From Caryophanales bacterium UBA6380 (lineage in GTDB: Bacteria; Bacillota_I; Bacilli_A; RFN20; CAG-826), in NCBI GenBank assembly GCA_002438785.1, contig DJQS01000012.1, positions 1 through 27,358 of the forward strand: 27,358 bases of DNA, read 5' to 3'. Below, in pieces: positions 7,832 to 15,903 of this stretch. Under the pieces are notes generated by a model. That model had not been told where the DNA came from. It ran no database searches and was given only the letters and a program-made list of their open reading frames with translations. The number at the start of each line of letters is the position of its first letter. Position 1 is the stretch's first letter. Position numbers and translations under genes: made by a program.

Positions 7832-9285
7832 ATGGAAAGAAATTTAGAACAAATTAAAGATATATTATTGAAGGCTTTAAAAAATCGTGATTATCAAAAA
7901 GTTAAGGATATTTTTGATAATTACGCAATGATTGATATTGCTGATAGTTTTAAAGATCTAGATGAAGATAATAAAGAAGATTTAAAATATTTAGTTTTAA
8001 TTTTTAAAATTGTTAAACCTTCGATTAGTTCTGAATTTTTTAGTGAATTAGATACTGATTTACAAGAAGAAATAATTAACTCTTTAACTAATCAAGAAGT
8101 TGCTAGTTTAGTTCAAGAGAGTAGTAATGATGATATTGCTGATTCAATTGTTGAATGGCCAGCTAATGTTGTCGATAAAGTTTTAAAAAACGCAAGTAAA
8201 GATCAAAGGAACGAAATTAATAAATTATTAGGTTATAAAGAAGATACTGCTGGCAGCATAATGACAACTGAGTTTATAACTTTATTTGATTCTCAAACAG
8301 TTAAAGAAGCCTTAGATATTATTAGAAAAATAGGTAGAAATGCTGAAACTATCTATACTTTATTTGTTAAAATAAAAAATTTGATTTAGTTGGTGTATTA
8401 AATCTCGATGATTTAATATTTGCCGAACCTAATGATAAATTAATTGATATTGCTGATAAAAATTTTGAAACAGTTAATGTTAATACTGATCAAGAAGAAG
8501 TTGCGCAAATTTTTAAAAGATATGATTTAAATGCAATCGGAGTTTTAAATGATGATAAAAAATTAACGGGTATCATTACTATTGATGATATTGTTGACGT
8601 TATTGAAAAAGAAAATAGTGAAGATATCGAAGCAATGGCAAATGTCGCTCCTCTTGATGATAGTTATATGAATACTCCAATTATTAAATTAGCTTTTAAA
8701 TGTATTCCTTGGCTAATTGTTTTAATGGTTTTAAATATTGGATCAATATTTTTACAAGATCAATTTCAATTTTTGATTGGTACTTTAACAGCAATAAGTG
8801 TATTTTTGACAACCTTATGTGATACAGGTGGGAATAGTGGATCACAATCTTCGACATTAATAATTAGAGGTTTAGCTACTAAAGATTTTGAATTAAAAGA
8901 TTATTTTAAGGTTTTATGGAAAGAATTTAGGGTTAGTCTAATTGTTGCAATTATTACTTCTATATTTACATTTGGATTTTGTATGTTTATGTTTAGCGTA
9001 AATATTGTTAATATACCGAATGATTTTGCTCCAATTGCTAATGGAGAAAAAGAATATTTAGTATGGATTACTTTATCTGCAACTGTTTCAATATCAATAT
9101 TTGTTACAATTTTATTATCAAAAATTATCGGTGCATCGTTACCATTTTTAGTTACAAAAATAAAATTGGATCCAGCAGTTGTTACTGGTCCTTTGATAAC
9201 TACTATTATGGATTTAATAACATTAACTACTTATTTCTTATTGTTATGGGGATCATTCAATATTTTCTGGCCACAATTTTTTTAA
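7832..9285 (+). pseudogene. mgtE: MgtE-type magnesium transporter, frameshifted once
   Basis: Two abutting frames together encode a whole MgtE (484 residues once joined): the cytoplasmic N domain (about residues 1-130), paired CBS domains (about 140-270), and a C-terminal five-helix pore domain with the signature GGNSGSQSSTLIIRGLA and 'KLDPAVVTGPLITTIMD'. The first frame runs 7832-8389 and ends 'LFVKIKNLI'; the second continues from about 8380 as 'KKFDLVGVLNLDDL' to 9285. One extra A in either the AAAA (8369-8372) or AAAAAA (8374-8379) run restores 'VKNKKFDLVGVL', so a single base is missing, inside the first CBS domain. Everything else is intact, so the defect is recent, an assembly error, or bypassed by slippage. 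MgtE passes Mg2+ inward, gated by Mg2+ binding to the N/CBS domains. No Mg riboswitch is seen upstream. Its 3' end overlaps the convergent znuB-like gene by 29 bases. Confidence 0.88.
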
Positions 9286-10078
9286 TAATTAATTTATAAA
9301 TTAACTTATAAACAAAAATAATCAATAAAAATATAATTGCTGTAATTACAATAGTTGCTCCTGGCTTCCAATTTAGATAATAAGCTATTGTTAAACCAAT
9401 TAACATACTACTAATAGAGAAGAAGACACTTGATATCATCGTAATTTTATAACTTTTTTTCAATAATAATGCTATTGCAGTAGGCAATACTACTAAACTA
9501 GAAACTACTAATGAACCGACAATTTTACTAGAAATTGCTATTGTAACACTTAATAAAATATCCATTATAAAATTTATTAAATTAACTTTTATTCCACTTA
9601 CTTTACTTTCTTCAGGGGAATAAAGTATTGAGAAGATTTGTTTATAAAATAATATAAAAAATGTTGTAACAATTAAAAATAATCCAATCGTTAAATAAAA
9701 TTCTAAATCATCAATAAGTAAAATAGAACCAAATAAGTAAGCATCGAAATTATTTGCTTTCGTATAACTTGATAAAATTCCAGCTAAACCAATTGAAGCA
9801 CTTAAAACGATTGCTACTCCAATTTCAGAATACTTATTAAACTTTTTTCTTAATAATTCAATTATTAAGAAAGCAATAACACAAGTAAAAATACTTGTAA
9901 TAAGAGGTGACATTCCACTAACTAATCCAATTGCGATTCCAGCTAAAGAAGAGTGAGCTAAAGCATCTCCTGAACTCGATAATCTTTTAAAAACAGCAGT
10001 AGAACCTACTAATGGGATAATTAAACCAAGTAATAAACATGTAATAAATGCTATTTGCATGAATCTATAAGTTAACAT
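9257..10078 (-). CDS. znuB: Zn/Mn-type metal ABC transporter, membrane permease
   Basis: A 273-residue polytopic membrane protein with about eight hydrophobic segments, of the ABC-3 family that imports zinc or manganese. Recognisable stretches are 'LVGSTAVFKRLSSSGDALAHSSLAGIAIGL' near the N-terminus (given in part; the GDALAHSSLAG core is diagnostic) and 'KIVGSLVVSSLVVLPTAIALLL' in the C-terminal half, which couples to the ATPase. An upstream in-frame GTG at 10087 exists, but AGGTG just before gives good spacing to the ATG at 10078, so I chose that. It overlaps the end of the ATPase gene by 14 bases, and its own 3' end overlaps the convergent mgtE by 29 bases. Zinc is preferred over manganese because of the neighbouring Zur-like regulator, but this is inference. 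Confidence 0.92.
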   Translation of the reverse strand: MLTYRFMQIAFITCLLLGLIIPLVGSTAVFKRLSSSGDALAHSSLAGIAIGLVSGMSPLITSIFTCVIAFLIIELLRKKFNKYSEIGVAIVLSASIGLAGILSSYTKANNFDAYLFGSILLIDDLEFYLTIGLFLIVTTFFILFYKQIFSILYSPEESKVSGIKVNLINFIMDILLSVTIAISSKIVGSLVVSSLVVLPTAIALLLKKSYKITMISSVFFSISSMLIGLTIAYYLNWKPGATIVITAIIFLLIIFVYKLIYKLIIKKIVARKY

Positions 10079-10712
10079 ATTTATCACCTATTTTATATAA
10101 ATCAATATTACCATTTGAAATGTAATAGATTTTATCAGCATTTTTTAAATCTTCAGGATGATGAGAAACAAATAAAATACCCATACCTTCATTATGTAAT
10201 TGAATTATTGTTTTAACAAGTTCTTCATGTGCTCTTTCATCCATTCCAGAATCAGGTTCATCTAAAACTAAGAATGTTGGATTAGAAATTAGGGCTTTTG
10301 CGACTTTTACTCTCTGTAATTGCCCACCACTTAATTCATTTACTAAGTGATTTCTTAATTCATATAAGTTCATTTTTTTTAATATTTCAATAACTTTCTT
10401 TTTATCATTTTTAAAATGAAAAGTTAAATGATTATTAACTAGTCCTAAAGAAATAACTTCATAAACAGTAGCAGGAAATGATGAATCTGATATGGAAGTA
10501 GTTTGCGAAATATAGCTAATTGTTTTATTGGTTCTTTCTATTTTTCCACAAGAAGGTTTTAATAACCCTAAAGCAAGTTTTAAAAAAGTAGATTTTCCTC
10601 CACCATTAGGTCCAAGTATTCCAATAAAATCATGATCTCCTATATTTATTGAAATTGATTTTAGAATTAAATTATTTTCATATGAAAAAGAGACATCTTC
10701 AAAATTTATCAT
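10065..10712 (-). CDS. znuC: Zn/Mn-type metal ABC transporter, ATP-binding protein
   Basis: A 215-residue ABC ATPase with all catalytic elements: Walker A GPNGGGKST (34-42), Q-loop Gln at about residue 70, signature LSGGQ (127-131), Walker B FLVLDEPD (147-154) with the catalytic Glu152, and H-loop His184 (SHH). It powers metal import through the permease encoded next to it. The start ATG overlaps the stop of the binding-protein gene as an ATGA (10709-10712), and its end overlaps the permease gene, so all three products are translationally coupled. The length is slightly short for ZnuC (about 230-250) but complete. Confidence 0.94.
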   Translation of the reverse strand: MINFEDVSFSYENNLILKSISINIGDHDFIGILGPNGGGKSTFLKLALGLLKPSCGKIERTNKTISYISQTTSISDSSFPATVYEVISLGLVNNHLTFHFKNDKKKVIEILKKMNLYELRNHLVNELSGGQLQRVKVAKALISNPTFLVLDEPDSGMDERAHEELVKTIIQLHNEGMGILFVSHHPEDLKNADKIYYISNGNIDLYKIGDKYVNL

Positions 10713-11581
10713 TTTGTTGCTTCTTTAATTTTTATTAAATTATCTCTCATTTTTGATAAATAATCCTCATGATTATTTAGTTCATCTTGAGTTAGTGATT
10801 CTAAAGTACATAGTACTTCACATTTAACACCAGTTTCATTAGCTATTTTTTTTGCTATTTCTGGACCAACCATTTCTTCATAAAAGATTGTTGTGATTTT
10901 ATATTTATTCACAGCATCAATTATTTTTTCTATATCTTTAGCAGTTGGAGTAGCATCTGGCTCTAATCCAGATAAATATAATTGGGTTAAGCCAAACTCA
11001 TCACAAAGATAACCAAATGCAGCATGAGAAGTGACTAAATAAGGTTTTGATAGGTTTTTTAAAGATTCTTTATAATCTGCTTGTAATAAAGCGAACTCAT
11101 TATCATACTTATTATAATTACTTTCATAATATTCTTTATTATTAGGATCGAGTTCTATAACATAATTGTATATATTTTTTAATTCAATACGAGCATTTTT
11201 AATTGATAACCAGACATGTGGATCTACGACATTATTTTCTTTTCTTGTAACAATTGAATCTGTTACGATATATGCCTTATTTTTTATTTCTTTAGGTGCA
11301 GAATCTAGCCAATGCTCCATTTCTAAGCCGTTTATTAACAATGCATCAGCATCATATAATTCTTCAATTTGTTTAGGAGTAGGTTCGAAATCATGTGGTT
11401 CCTCACCACTTGGAGTTATATTAACTACTTTATATTTATCGCCTACAATTTTACTAGTAAAATCATATATTGGATAAAATGATGTATATATAGTTTTCGG
11501 TGAACTATTATCTTGCTTACAAGAACTTAAGAATAATGAACTAAATGTAAATAAACTAATAATTATTTTTTTACTCAACAT
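10709..11581 (-). CDS. znuA: Zn/Mn-binding lipoprotein of metal ABC transporter
   Basis: A 290-residue cluster A-I (ZnuA/AdcA/MntC-like) binding lipoprotein. The open frame extends upstream to 11617, but that stretch (MQMQMICIKG) is an artefact of reading through the operator palindrome; the ATG at 11581 follows AAAGGAG and gives a proper lipoprotein signal with lipobox FLSSC (Cys21). Expected metal ligands are visible: His63 in 'GEEPHDFEP', His122 in 'DPHVWLS', His186 in 'TSHAAFGYL', and an acidic ligand near 'FYEE' (235-236). There is no long His-rich loop of the kind found in many ZnuA proteins, so Zn versus Mn is not settled by the protein itself. It delivers the metal ion to the permease/ATPase pair encoded downstream in the same operon. 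Confidence 0.92.
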   Translation of the reverse strand: MLSKKIIISLFTFSSLFLSSCKQDNSSPKTIYTSFYPIYDFTSKIVGDKYKVVNITPSGEEPHDFEPTPKQIEELYDADALLINGLEMEHWLDSAPKEIKNKAYIVTDSIVTRKENNVVDPHVWLSIKNARIELKNIYNYVIELDPNNKEYYESNYNKYDNEFALLQADYKESLKNLSKPYLVTSHAAFGYLCDEFGLTQLYLSGLEPDATPTAKDIEKIIDAVNKYKITTIFYEEMVGPEIAKKIANETGVKCEVLCTLESLTQDELNNHEDYLSKMRDNLIKIKEATK

Positions 11582-11594
11582 AATATCTCCTTTA

Positions 11595-11619
11595 ATGCAA
11601 ATCATTTGCATTTGCAAAT
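11595..11619. promoter_or_regulatory. Zur/Fur-type operator in the znuA-zur divergent region
   Basis: ATGCAAATCATTTGCAT (11595-11611) is a perfect 8-1-8 palindrome of the size used by Fur-family regulators, and it overlaps a second perfect palindrome ATTTGCAAAT (11610-11619). It lies between the predicted promoter/start site of the metal uptake operon and its ribosome site, so bound repressor would block transcription. The divergent Fur-family gene is the obvious candidate to bind it. Confidence 0.75.
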
Positions 11620-11646
11620 ACTACTATAATTTGCTTGATTTGTAAA
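11618..11646 (-). promoter_or_regulatory. Predicted sigma-A-type promoter of the metal ABC operon
   Basis: On the minus strand, TTTACA (11646-11641), a 17-base spacer, then TAGTAT (11623-11618). The expected start site would fall at about 11611, exactly at the edge of the 17-bp palindrome, which fits repression by a metal-loaded Fur-family protein. Confidence 0.55.
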
Positions 11647-11669
11647 TACTTATGTGAAAAAATTTGTTT

Positions 11670-12071
11670 ATGCAGAATAATCTTAATGGTTTAAAAAACA
11701 CAAAAAACCGCCAATTAATTTTTGAGTGTCTAAAAAATTTGAATAAGCCAATTACAGCTGAAGAATTATATTTTTTATTAAAAGATAAGAAAATTGATTT
11801 GTCCACTATTTATCGAACATTAAATTCTTTTTATGATAATGGTATTGTTAAGAAAGAAGTTAATTCTTCTAAAAAGAATATTTTTATGATAAATAATAAT
11901 GATGATTCTCATGTTTTAGTTTGCAAAATATGTCATAAACGTGTTCCCTTAAAGGGATGCCCTTATCATAAGGTAAATAAAAATATTGAAAAAAAGACTG
12001 GTTTTATTGTTGAGGATCAAAATACTGAAATTTATGGCATTTGTCCTGATTGTCAGAAGAAATTAAAATAA
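11670..12071 (+). CDS. Fur-family metal regulator (Zur-like)
   Basis: A 133-residue DNA-binding repressor. The N-terminal winged helix includes the recognition helix 'STIYRTLNSF', the most conserved Fur-family element. The C-terminal dimerisation half has 'SHVLVCKICHK' and a final 'YGICPDCQK': two Cys-x-x-Cys pairs forming the structural zinc site, with His residues for the regulatory metal. It diverges from the metal ABC operon across a 17-bp palindrome, so a zinc-responsive (Zur) role is the best guess; Mn-, Fe- or peroxide-responsive relatives share the fold. A TTG at 11664 is a possible earlier start; neither start has a convincing Shine-Dalgarno, and the ATG at 11670 is the more conservative choice. 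Confidence 0.88.
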   Translation: MQNNLNGLKNTKNRQLIFECLKNLNKPITAEELYFLLKDKKIDLSTIYRTLNSFYDNGIVKKEVNSSKKNIFMINNNDDSHVLVCKICHKRVPLKGCPYHKVNKNIEKKTGFIVEDQNTEIYGICPDCQKKLK

Positions 12072-12129
12072 TTATACAGATTTTTTTGAAAAATAATTAA
12101 GATTTGTAGGTTTTTAATAAAAATAAAGA

Positions 12130-13008
12130 TTATTTTAGATTAGCACTTATTATAAAATTGAATAAATCATTAGTAGGCTTATTAAAATTTTTGTTTTTAT
12201 TATAAGCGATTACTATATCGAAAATGAAATCTTCTTCTAAAGGAATACCAACTATATCATCATTTTCTTTAATCACTTGATTAAATAAAAAAGCACCAAT
12301 TTTACCATAACTTAATAATTCCTTAATCGTTGCTATTTGCTCTGTTTTAAGTTTAATATTTGGAGTTATGCCAATTTGTTTAAAAAAACTTGTTATAACT
12401 TGATATTGTAATGAATCTTCTTTTAATAAAATTAATGGAATATCTTTAATTTCTTGCAAAGAAATTATTTTTTTAGAAGCTAATGGATTATTTTTACTTA
12501 CTGCGAATAGCAATTTGGTCTCTCCGATTTTTGCATAATTCAACCTCGAATCAATTTTATTATGAAAAATAACCGTTAATGCTAAATCAATTTCATTTTT
12601 TAATAAAGCTTCTTGATTAGCGTTACTTGCTAATTCAAACAATTTAAGATTGATTTTTGGAAATTTATTCATAAATTGATTTAATAGTGGAGCGAAAATA
12701 AAAGATCCCAACATTGGAGGTATACCAATTCTAATAGATGTCGATTTTAATATAAATTCTTTCATTTGTGTTTCTAAATTATTATATAAAGAAACAATAG
12801 GAACAACTAAATTATGAAAATACTCACAACTTTCAGAGATATCTAAATCTTTACCATTTTTAATAAATAATTGTGTATTTAATTCTTTTTCTAAATTTTT
12901 GATTGCCGTTGTTACAGCTGGTTGAGAAACAAAAAGCTCTTTACTTGTTTTTGTAAATGATTTATTTTCATAAACTTTCAAAAAATATATAAGTTGTTCA
13001 ATACTCAT
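12130..13008 (-). CDS. LysR-family transcriptional regulator
   Basis: A 292-residue regulator with the classic N-terminal helix-turn-helix (residues 1-60: 'LIYFLKVYENKSFTKTSKELFVSQPAVTTAIKNLE', in part) and a periplasmic-binding-like effector domain starting 'IRIGIPPMLGS' (about residue 92). The 'GIPPMLGS' wording is common in LysR proteins controlling small organic acid metabolism, such as malate or citrate, which would fit the malic enzyme at the end of the divergent operon; that link is inference. It diverges from the lipoprotein operon with a 124-base shared control region, and LysR proteins often control the divergent neighbour. Its 3' end converges on the Zur-like gene with 58 bases between. 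Confidence 0.92.
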   Translation of the reverse strand: MSIEQLIYFLKVYENKSFTKTSKELFVSQPAVTTAIKNLEKELNTQLFIKNGKDLDISESCEYFHNLVVPIVSLYNNLETQMKEFILKSTSIRIGIPPMLGSFIFAPLLNQFMNKFPKINLKLFELASNANQEALLKNEIDLALTVIFHNKIDSRLNYAKIGETKLLFAVSKNNPLASKKIISLQEIKDIPLILLKEDSLQYQVITSFFKQIGITPNIKLKTEQIATIKELLSYGKIGAFLFNQVIKENDDIVGIPLEEDFIFDIVIAYNKNKNFNKPTNDLFNFIISANLK

Positions 13009-13080
13009 ATAATTATTATATCTATAAATTTTATTTATGGATAGATTAAATTTTAATATATAGTTTTATAACTTTTAATC

Positions 13081-13109
13081 TTGTGAAAGCGCTTTCAAAA
13101 TTATATTCT
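13081..13109 (+). promoter_or_regulatory. Predicted promoter with an embedded cre-type palindrome
   Basis: TTGTGA (13081-13086), a 17-base spacer, then TATTCT (13104-13109) form a plausible promoter for the operon starting at 13133. TGAAAGCGCTTTCA (13084-13097) is a perfect 14-bp palindrome matching the catabolite-responsive element used by CcpA/LacI-type repressors, and it sits on the -35/spacer, where binding should repress. The local LacI-type regulator's own sites have a different core (GTTAACGTTAAC), so CcpA or another LacI-family protein is the likelier ligand. Confidence 0.72.
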
Positions 13110-13132
13110 ATAAATAGTTTAGAGGTAAAATT

Positions 13133-14365
13133 ATGCCAAATTTTAGTAATTTAAAATGGAATTTTTTATTATTGTTTTTTTCTTTAAATATTTTATTATT
13201 AAGTGGTTGTAAAAACAAAATAGAAGGATTTAATAATAAAGAAATTGATATATCAAAAGCAAATGATAAATCACTAAAAATAAAAATAAATTATGAAAAA
13301 GATAGTTCTAGTGGCAATTTTTATTCCTTAACTATAAGCGGAACTGGTGAAGCTAAAAATTTTAATAATAAAGAAACTCCATGGAAAACTATAAGTAAAA
13401 AAATTAAAAAAGTAGAAATTGAAGAAGGTGTTACAAGTCTAGGTACATATTATTTTAATAGTTTAAATTTAAATTATTATGTATTACCTAAAACCTTAGA
13501 ATCATTTGAAAATACAACATTTAATGAATCGGCAATTCTTTATAGTAAAAATACCAATCTAGATATAAATAATATTAATAATAAAATTTATTATTATAGT
13601 GAAAATGTCCCAACTGATTCATCAAGAAAATATTGGCATTATGTTAATAATATTCCAGTTATTTATGAAAAAATCAAAGTATTATTCGTAGGTAATTCTT
13701 TTACTTTCTATAATAATATTCCTAAATTAACTGAAGAAATTGGAAAATCTTTAGGTTATGACTTAACTTGTGATTCAATTACAAAAGGATCATGGACTTT
13801 AACTAAATTTGCTGATGAAAGCGATGAAATGGGCAAAGTCGTTTATGATACCTTAAAAAATACAAACGATTATAACTATGTAATTTTTCAAGATCAATCA
13901 ACTAGAAGCTATACACATTATAATGAATTTTATAATGCAGTTGATAAATTAAATAAACTTGTTCAAAAAACACAGCTTAATTGCGAAACGAGATTATATG
14001 CTACTTGGGGATATCCTGATGGACTTAAAGAAAATGAAATAATTTTAACGCAAGAAGAAAAAATAAGAGAAAAATATATACAATGTGGAAATTCTTTAAA
14101 TATAAAAGTTCATAATGTTGGGAAAGCTTTTAGTAAGGTATATCAAGAAAATAAAGATATTAACTTATATTTTAGTGATAATAAACATCCTTCACATTAT
14201 GGTTCGTTTCTTTCTGCACATGTCCATGCAATGTCGATATTAAATATTGATACGCGAGCTTCGTCTTTTTCTAGTTATTTTAGTAATGAAGAAAATTTGA
14301 CTTGGACAATCGATGAAGATAATAGCATAGTCTTAAAAAATGCTGCATATAATGCGACATTTTAA
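13133..14365 (+). CDS. Lipoprotein with BspA-like repeat and SGNH-type hydrolase domain
   Basis: A 410-residue surface lipoprotein with signal peptide and lipobox LSGC (Cys26). Residues about 66-135 resemble a BspA/LRR_5-type repeat ('LTISGTGEAKNF', then 'PW', then 'IKKVEIEEGVTSLG'). Residues about 180-375 form an SGNH/GDSL-like hydrolase (related to DUF4886): 'VLFVGNSFT' with the likely nucleophile Ser189, a 'VIFQDQS' strand end near 250-256, and 'SDNKHPSHYGSF' with Asp349-x-x-His352, the usual Asp-His of block V. The substrate is probably an ester or acetyl group on extracellular glycan, but nothing here identifies it. It is first in a same-strand run with short gaps (19 bases to the next gene), behind a cre-like palindrome. 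Confidence 0.85.
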   Translation: MPNFSNLKWNFLLLFFSLNILLLSGCKNKIEGFNNKEIDISKANDKSLKIKINYEKDSSSGNFYSLTISGTGEAKNFNNKETPWKTISKKIKKVEIEEGVTSLGTYYFNSLNLNYYVLPKTLESFENTTFNESAILYSKNTNLDINNINNKIYYYSENVPTDSSRKYWHYVNNIPVIYEKIKVLFVGNSFTFYNNIPKLTEEIGKSLGYDLTCDSITKGSWTLTKFADESDEMGKVVYDTLKNTNDYNYVIFQDQSTRSYTHYNEFYNAVDKLNKLVQKTQLNCETRLYATWGYPDGLKENEIILTQEEKIREKYIQCGNSLNIKVHNVGKAFSKVYQENKDINLYFSDNKHPSHYGSFLSAHVHAMSILNIDTRASSFSSYFSNEENLTWTIDEDNSIVLKNAAYNATF

Positions 14366-14486
14366 ATATAAATAAGGAGAAAGTATGAAAAATAAATTTG
14401 TTTTGGCTACTTCTTTATTGCTTAGTGGATTAATTCTTACTAGTTGTAATAAAAATAATAATACTGATGTAGTAGAGCCAATTAAA

Positions 14487-15180
14487 CATTACTTAGTGAG
14501 CTTTTATGTAGATAATGATTTATATATGACTGCTCAAGTTGAAAAAAACAAAACCATTGATGTTATGATTCCTGAACCAAAAAAAATGGATTTACTTTTA
14601 AAGGATGGAAAGATGATAGTGGAAATGATTTTGATTTAAATAGTACTATCACTTCAAGTATTAATTTATATGCTTATTTTGAAATTGATGGTAATACCAT
14701 TAGTGATCCTCATGAAGGAGAAAATGCATTAAATGTTACTGATATAAAAGATAGTAGTAAAAAATATTCTTTAGTCATTGGTTGGTATGGCAAAAGTGAG
14801 ACTAGTGGAATTAATAAAGAATTGATGCAACATATTTATAAAAATATAATATCTTATTTAAAATTTAATAATGTAGATGATAACGATATCAATAAGATTT
14901 CTGTTAGACAATATGGAGATGAAAATACCAAAGTTGGTCCCATGGGAGAATTAATTAATAATGATGGAGATGTTGATATAGTTTTAGGGGTTGGAGTTAA
15001 TATTACAACAACTGGTAAAGTTGAAACAATTAAAAGAGTTGATGGTATAACTTTTGGTGAAAAAAGTGGTAGATCAATGGCATTATTAAAAGATAATAAT
15101 ATCGCTAACGATTTATTTGATTATTTATCAACTGAAGATGGCATGAAGTTATTTATCTATGATAATCATTTTGTAAATGA
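14487..15180 (+). repeat. First long tandem unit (InlB-like repeat plus GWY domain)
   Basis: This block and the following one are diverged tandem copies. Matching landmarks include 'catgaaggagaaaat' at 14711 and again at 15404, an offset of 693 bases (231 codons). Within the unit, the GWY-domain half is better conserved than the linker. The copy contains the A8 frameshift near its start. Confidence 0.8.
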
Positions 15181-15190
15181 TGTTTCATCA

Positions 15191-15889
15191 AGTTATGTAG
15201 TTAGTTTTTATGTAGATAATAAATTATATTTAACTATAGAAGTTACTCGCAATGAGTTAATAAATAAAGAAGCTATTAATGAACCTATTAAAGACACGAA
15301 ATTTTTATATTGGGCAAGTGAGGATGGAAAAGAATTCGATTTTACTACAAAGATAACTAAGAATTTTAATCTCTACGCTGTTTTTGAAAGCGTTAATGAT
15401 GCTCATGAAGGAGAAAATTTATTAAATGTTACAGATATAAAAGACGTTAATAAAACTTATTCTTTAGTTATTGGATGGTATGGGAATAAATCAACAAGTG
15501 GAATTGATGAAAAAGTAATGCAGCATATATATAAAAATATACTTACATATTTTGAATCGATAAATACCTCGAGTGATATTTTAAATAATATATCAGTTAG
15601 AAAATATGGTGAAGAAGGAACAAATATTACTGATACTGGGAAATTAGTAAATGAAGATGGACAAGTTGATATTTTTATGGGCGCTGGGAAAAATATGACG
15701 TCAAAAGGTCAAATCCAGACTGTAGTTGATAACGGAACTACTTTTAGAACTGATGGAATTACAATTAATAATGTTACTAATAGAAGTATAGGATTATTAA
15801 AAGATACGACAATTGGAAGAGAATTATATACTTTTATTACTAGTGAAGATGGGAAGAAAATCTTTGATTATAATTATCACTATTCAAAA
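15191..15889 (+). repeat. Second long tandem unit (InlB-like repeat plus GWY domain)
   Basis: The second copy of the unit described at 14487. It keeps the same order: 'VVSFYVDN', the Trp-containing 'LYWASEDGKEFDF', 'LYAVFE', 'HEGENLLNVTDIKD', 'YSLVIGWYG', 'TSGI'. It is in frame throughout, which is what makes the frameshift in the first copy evident. Confidence 0.8.
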
Positions 15890-15903
15890 TAAGGGGTTTA
15901 AAT

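Larger units (their letters stand above)
14385..15892 (+). pseudogene. Lipoprotein with two InlB-like/GWY-domain units, frameshifted in an A8 run
   Basis: The first frame (14385-14639) encodes a lipoprotein signal (lipobox LTSC, Cys21) and the start of an InlB/Listeria-Bacteroides-type repeat, then falls out of frame after 'PEPKK'. The A8 run at 14579-14586 with one more A would read 'PEPKKNGFTFKGWKDDSG' and continue unbroken to 15892, giving 502 residues. The joined protein has two tandem units: InlB-like repeat (VSFYVDN...LYAYFE / VSFYVDN...LYAVFE), 'HEGEN[AL]LNVTDIKD', then a roughly 140-residue domain beginning 'YSLVIGWYG' and 'TSG' and containing 'VDI[VF][LM]G[VA]G.N'. The remaining coding sequence is intact, so the break is recent, slippage-corrected, or a sequencing error. 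The downstream lipoprotein carries a third copy of the same domain. Function unknown; ligand binding at the cell surface is a guess. Confidence 0.85.

Noticed and set aside
9063..9299. Open frame of 78 codons overlapping the end of mgtE
   Set aside because: It lies in a shifted frame over the conserved MgtE pore domain and its translation is low-complexity Ile/Asn/Tyr.
11166..11477. Plus-strand open frame of about 100 codons opposite the metal-binding lipoprotein
   Set aside because: The minus strand encodes a well-conserved binding protein with all ligands; the plus-strand frame has no motif or ribosome site.
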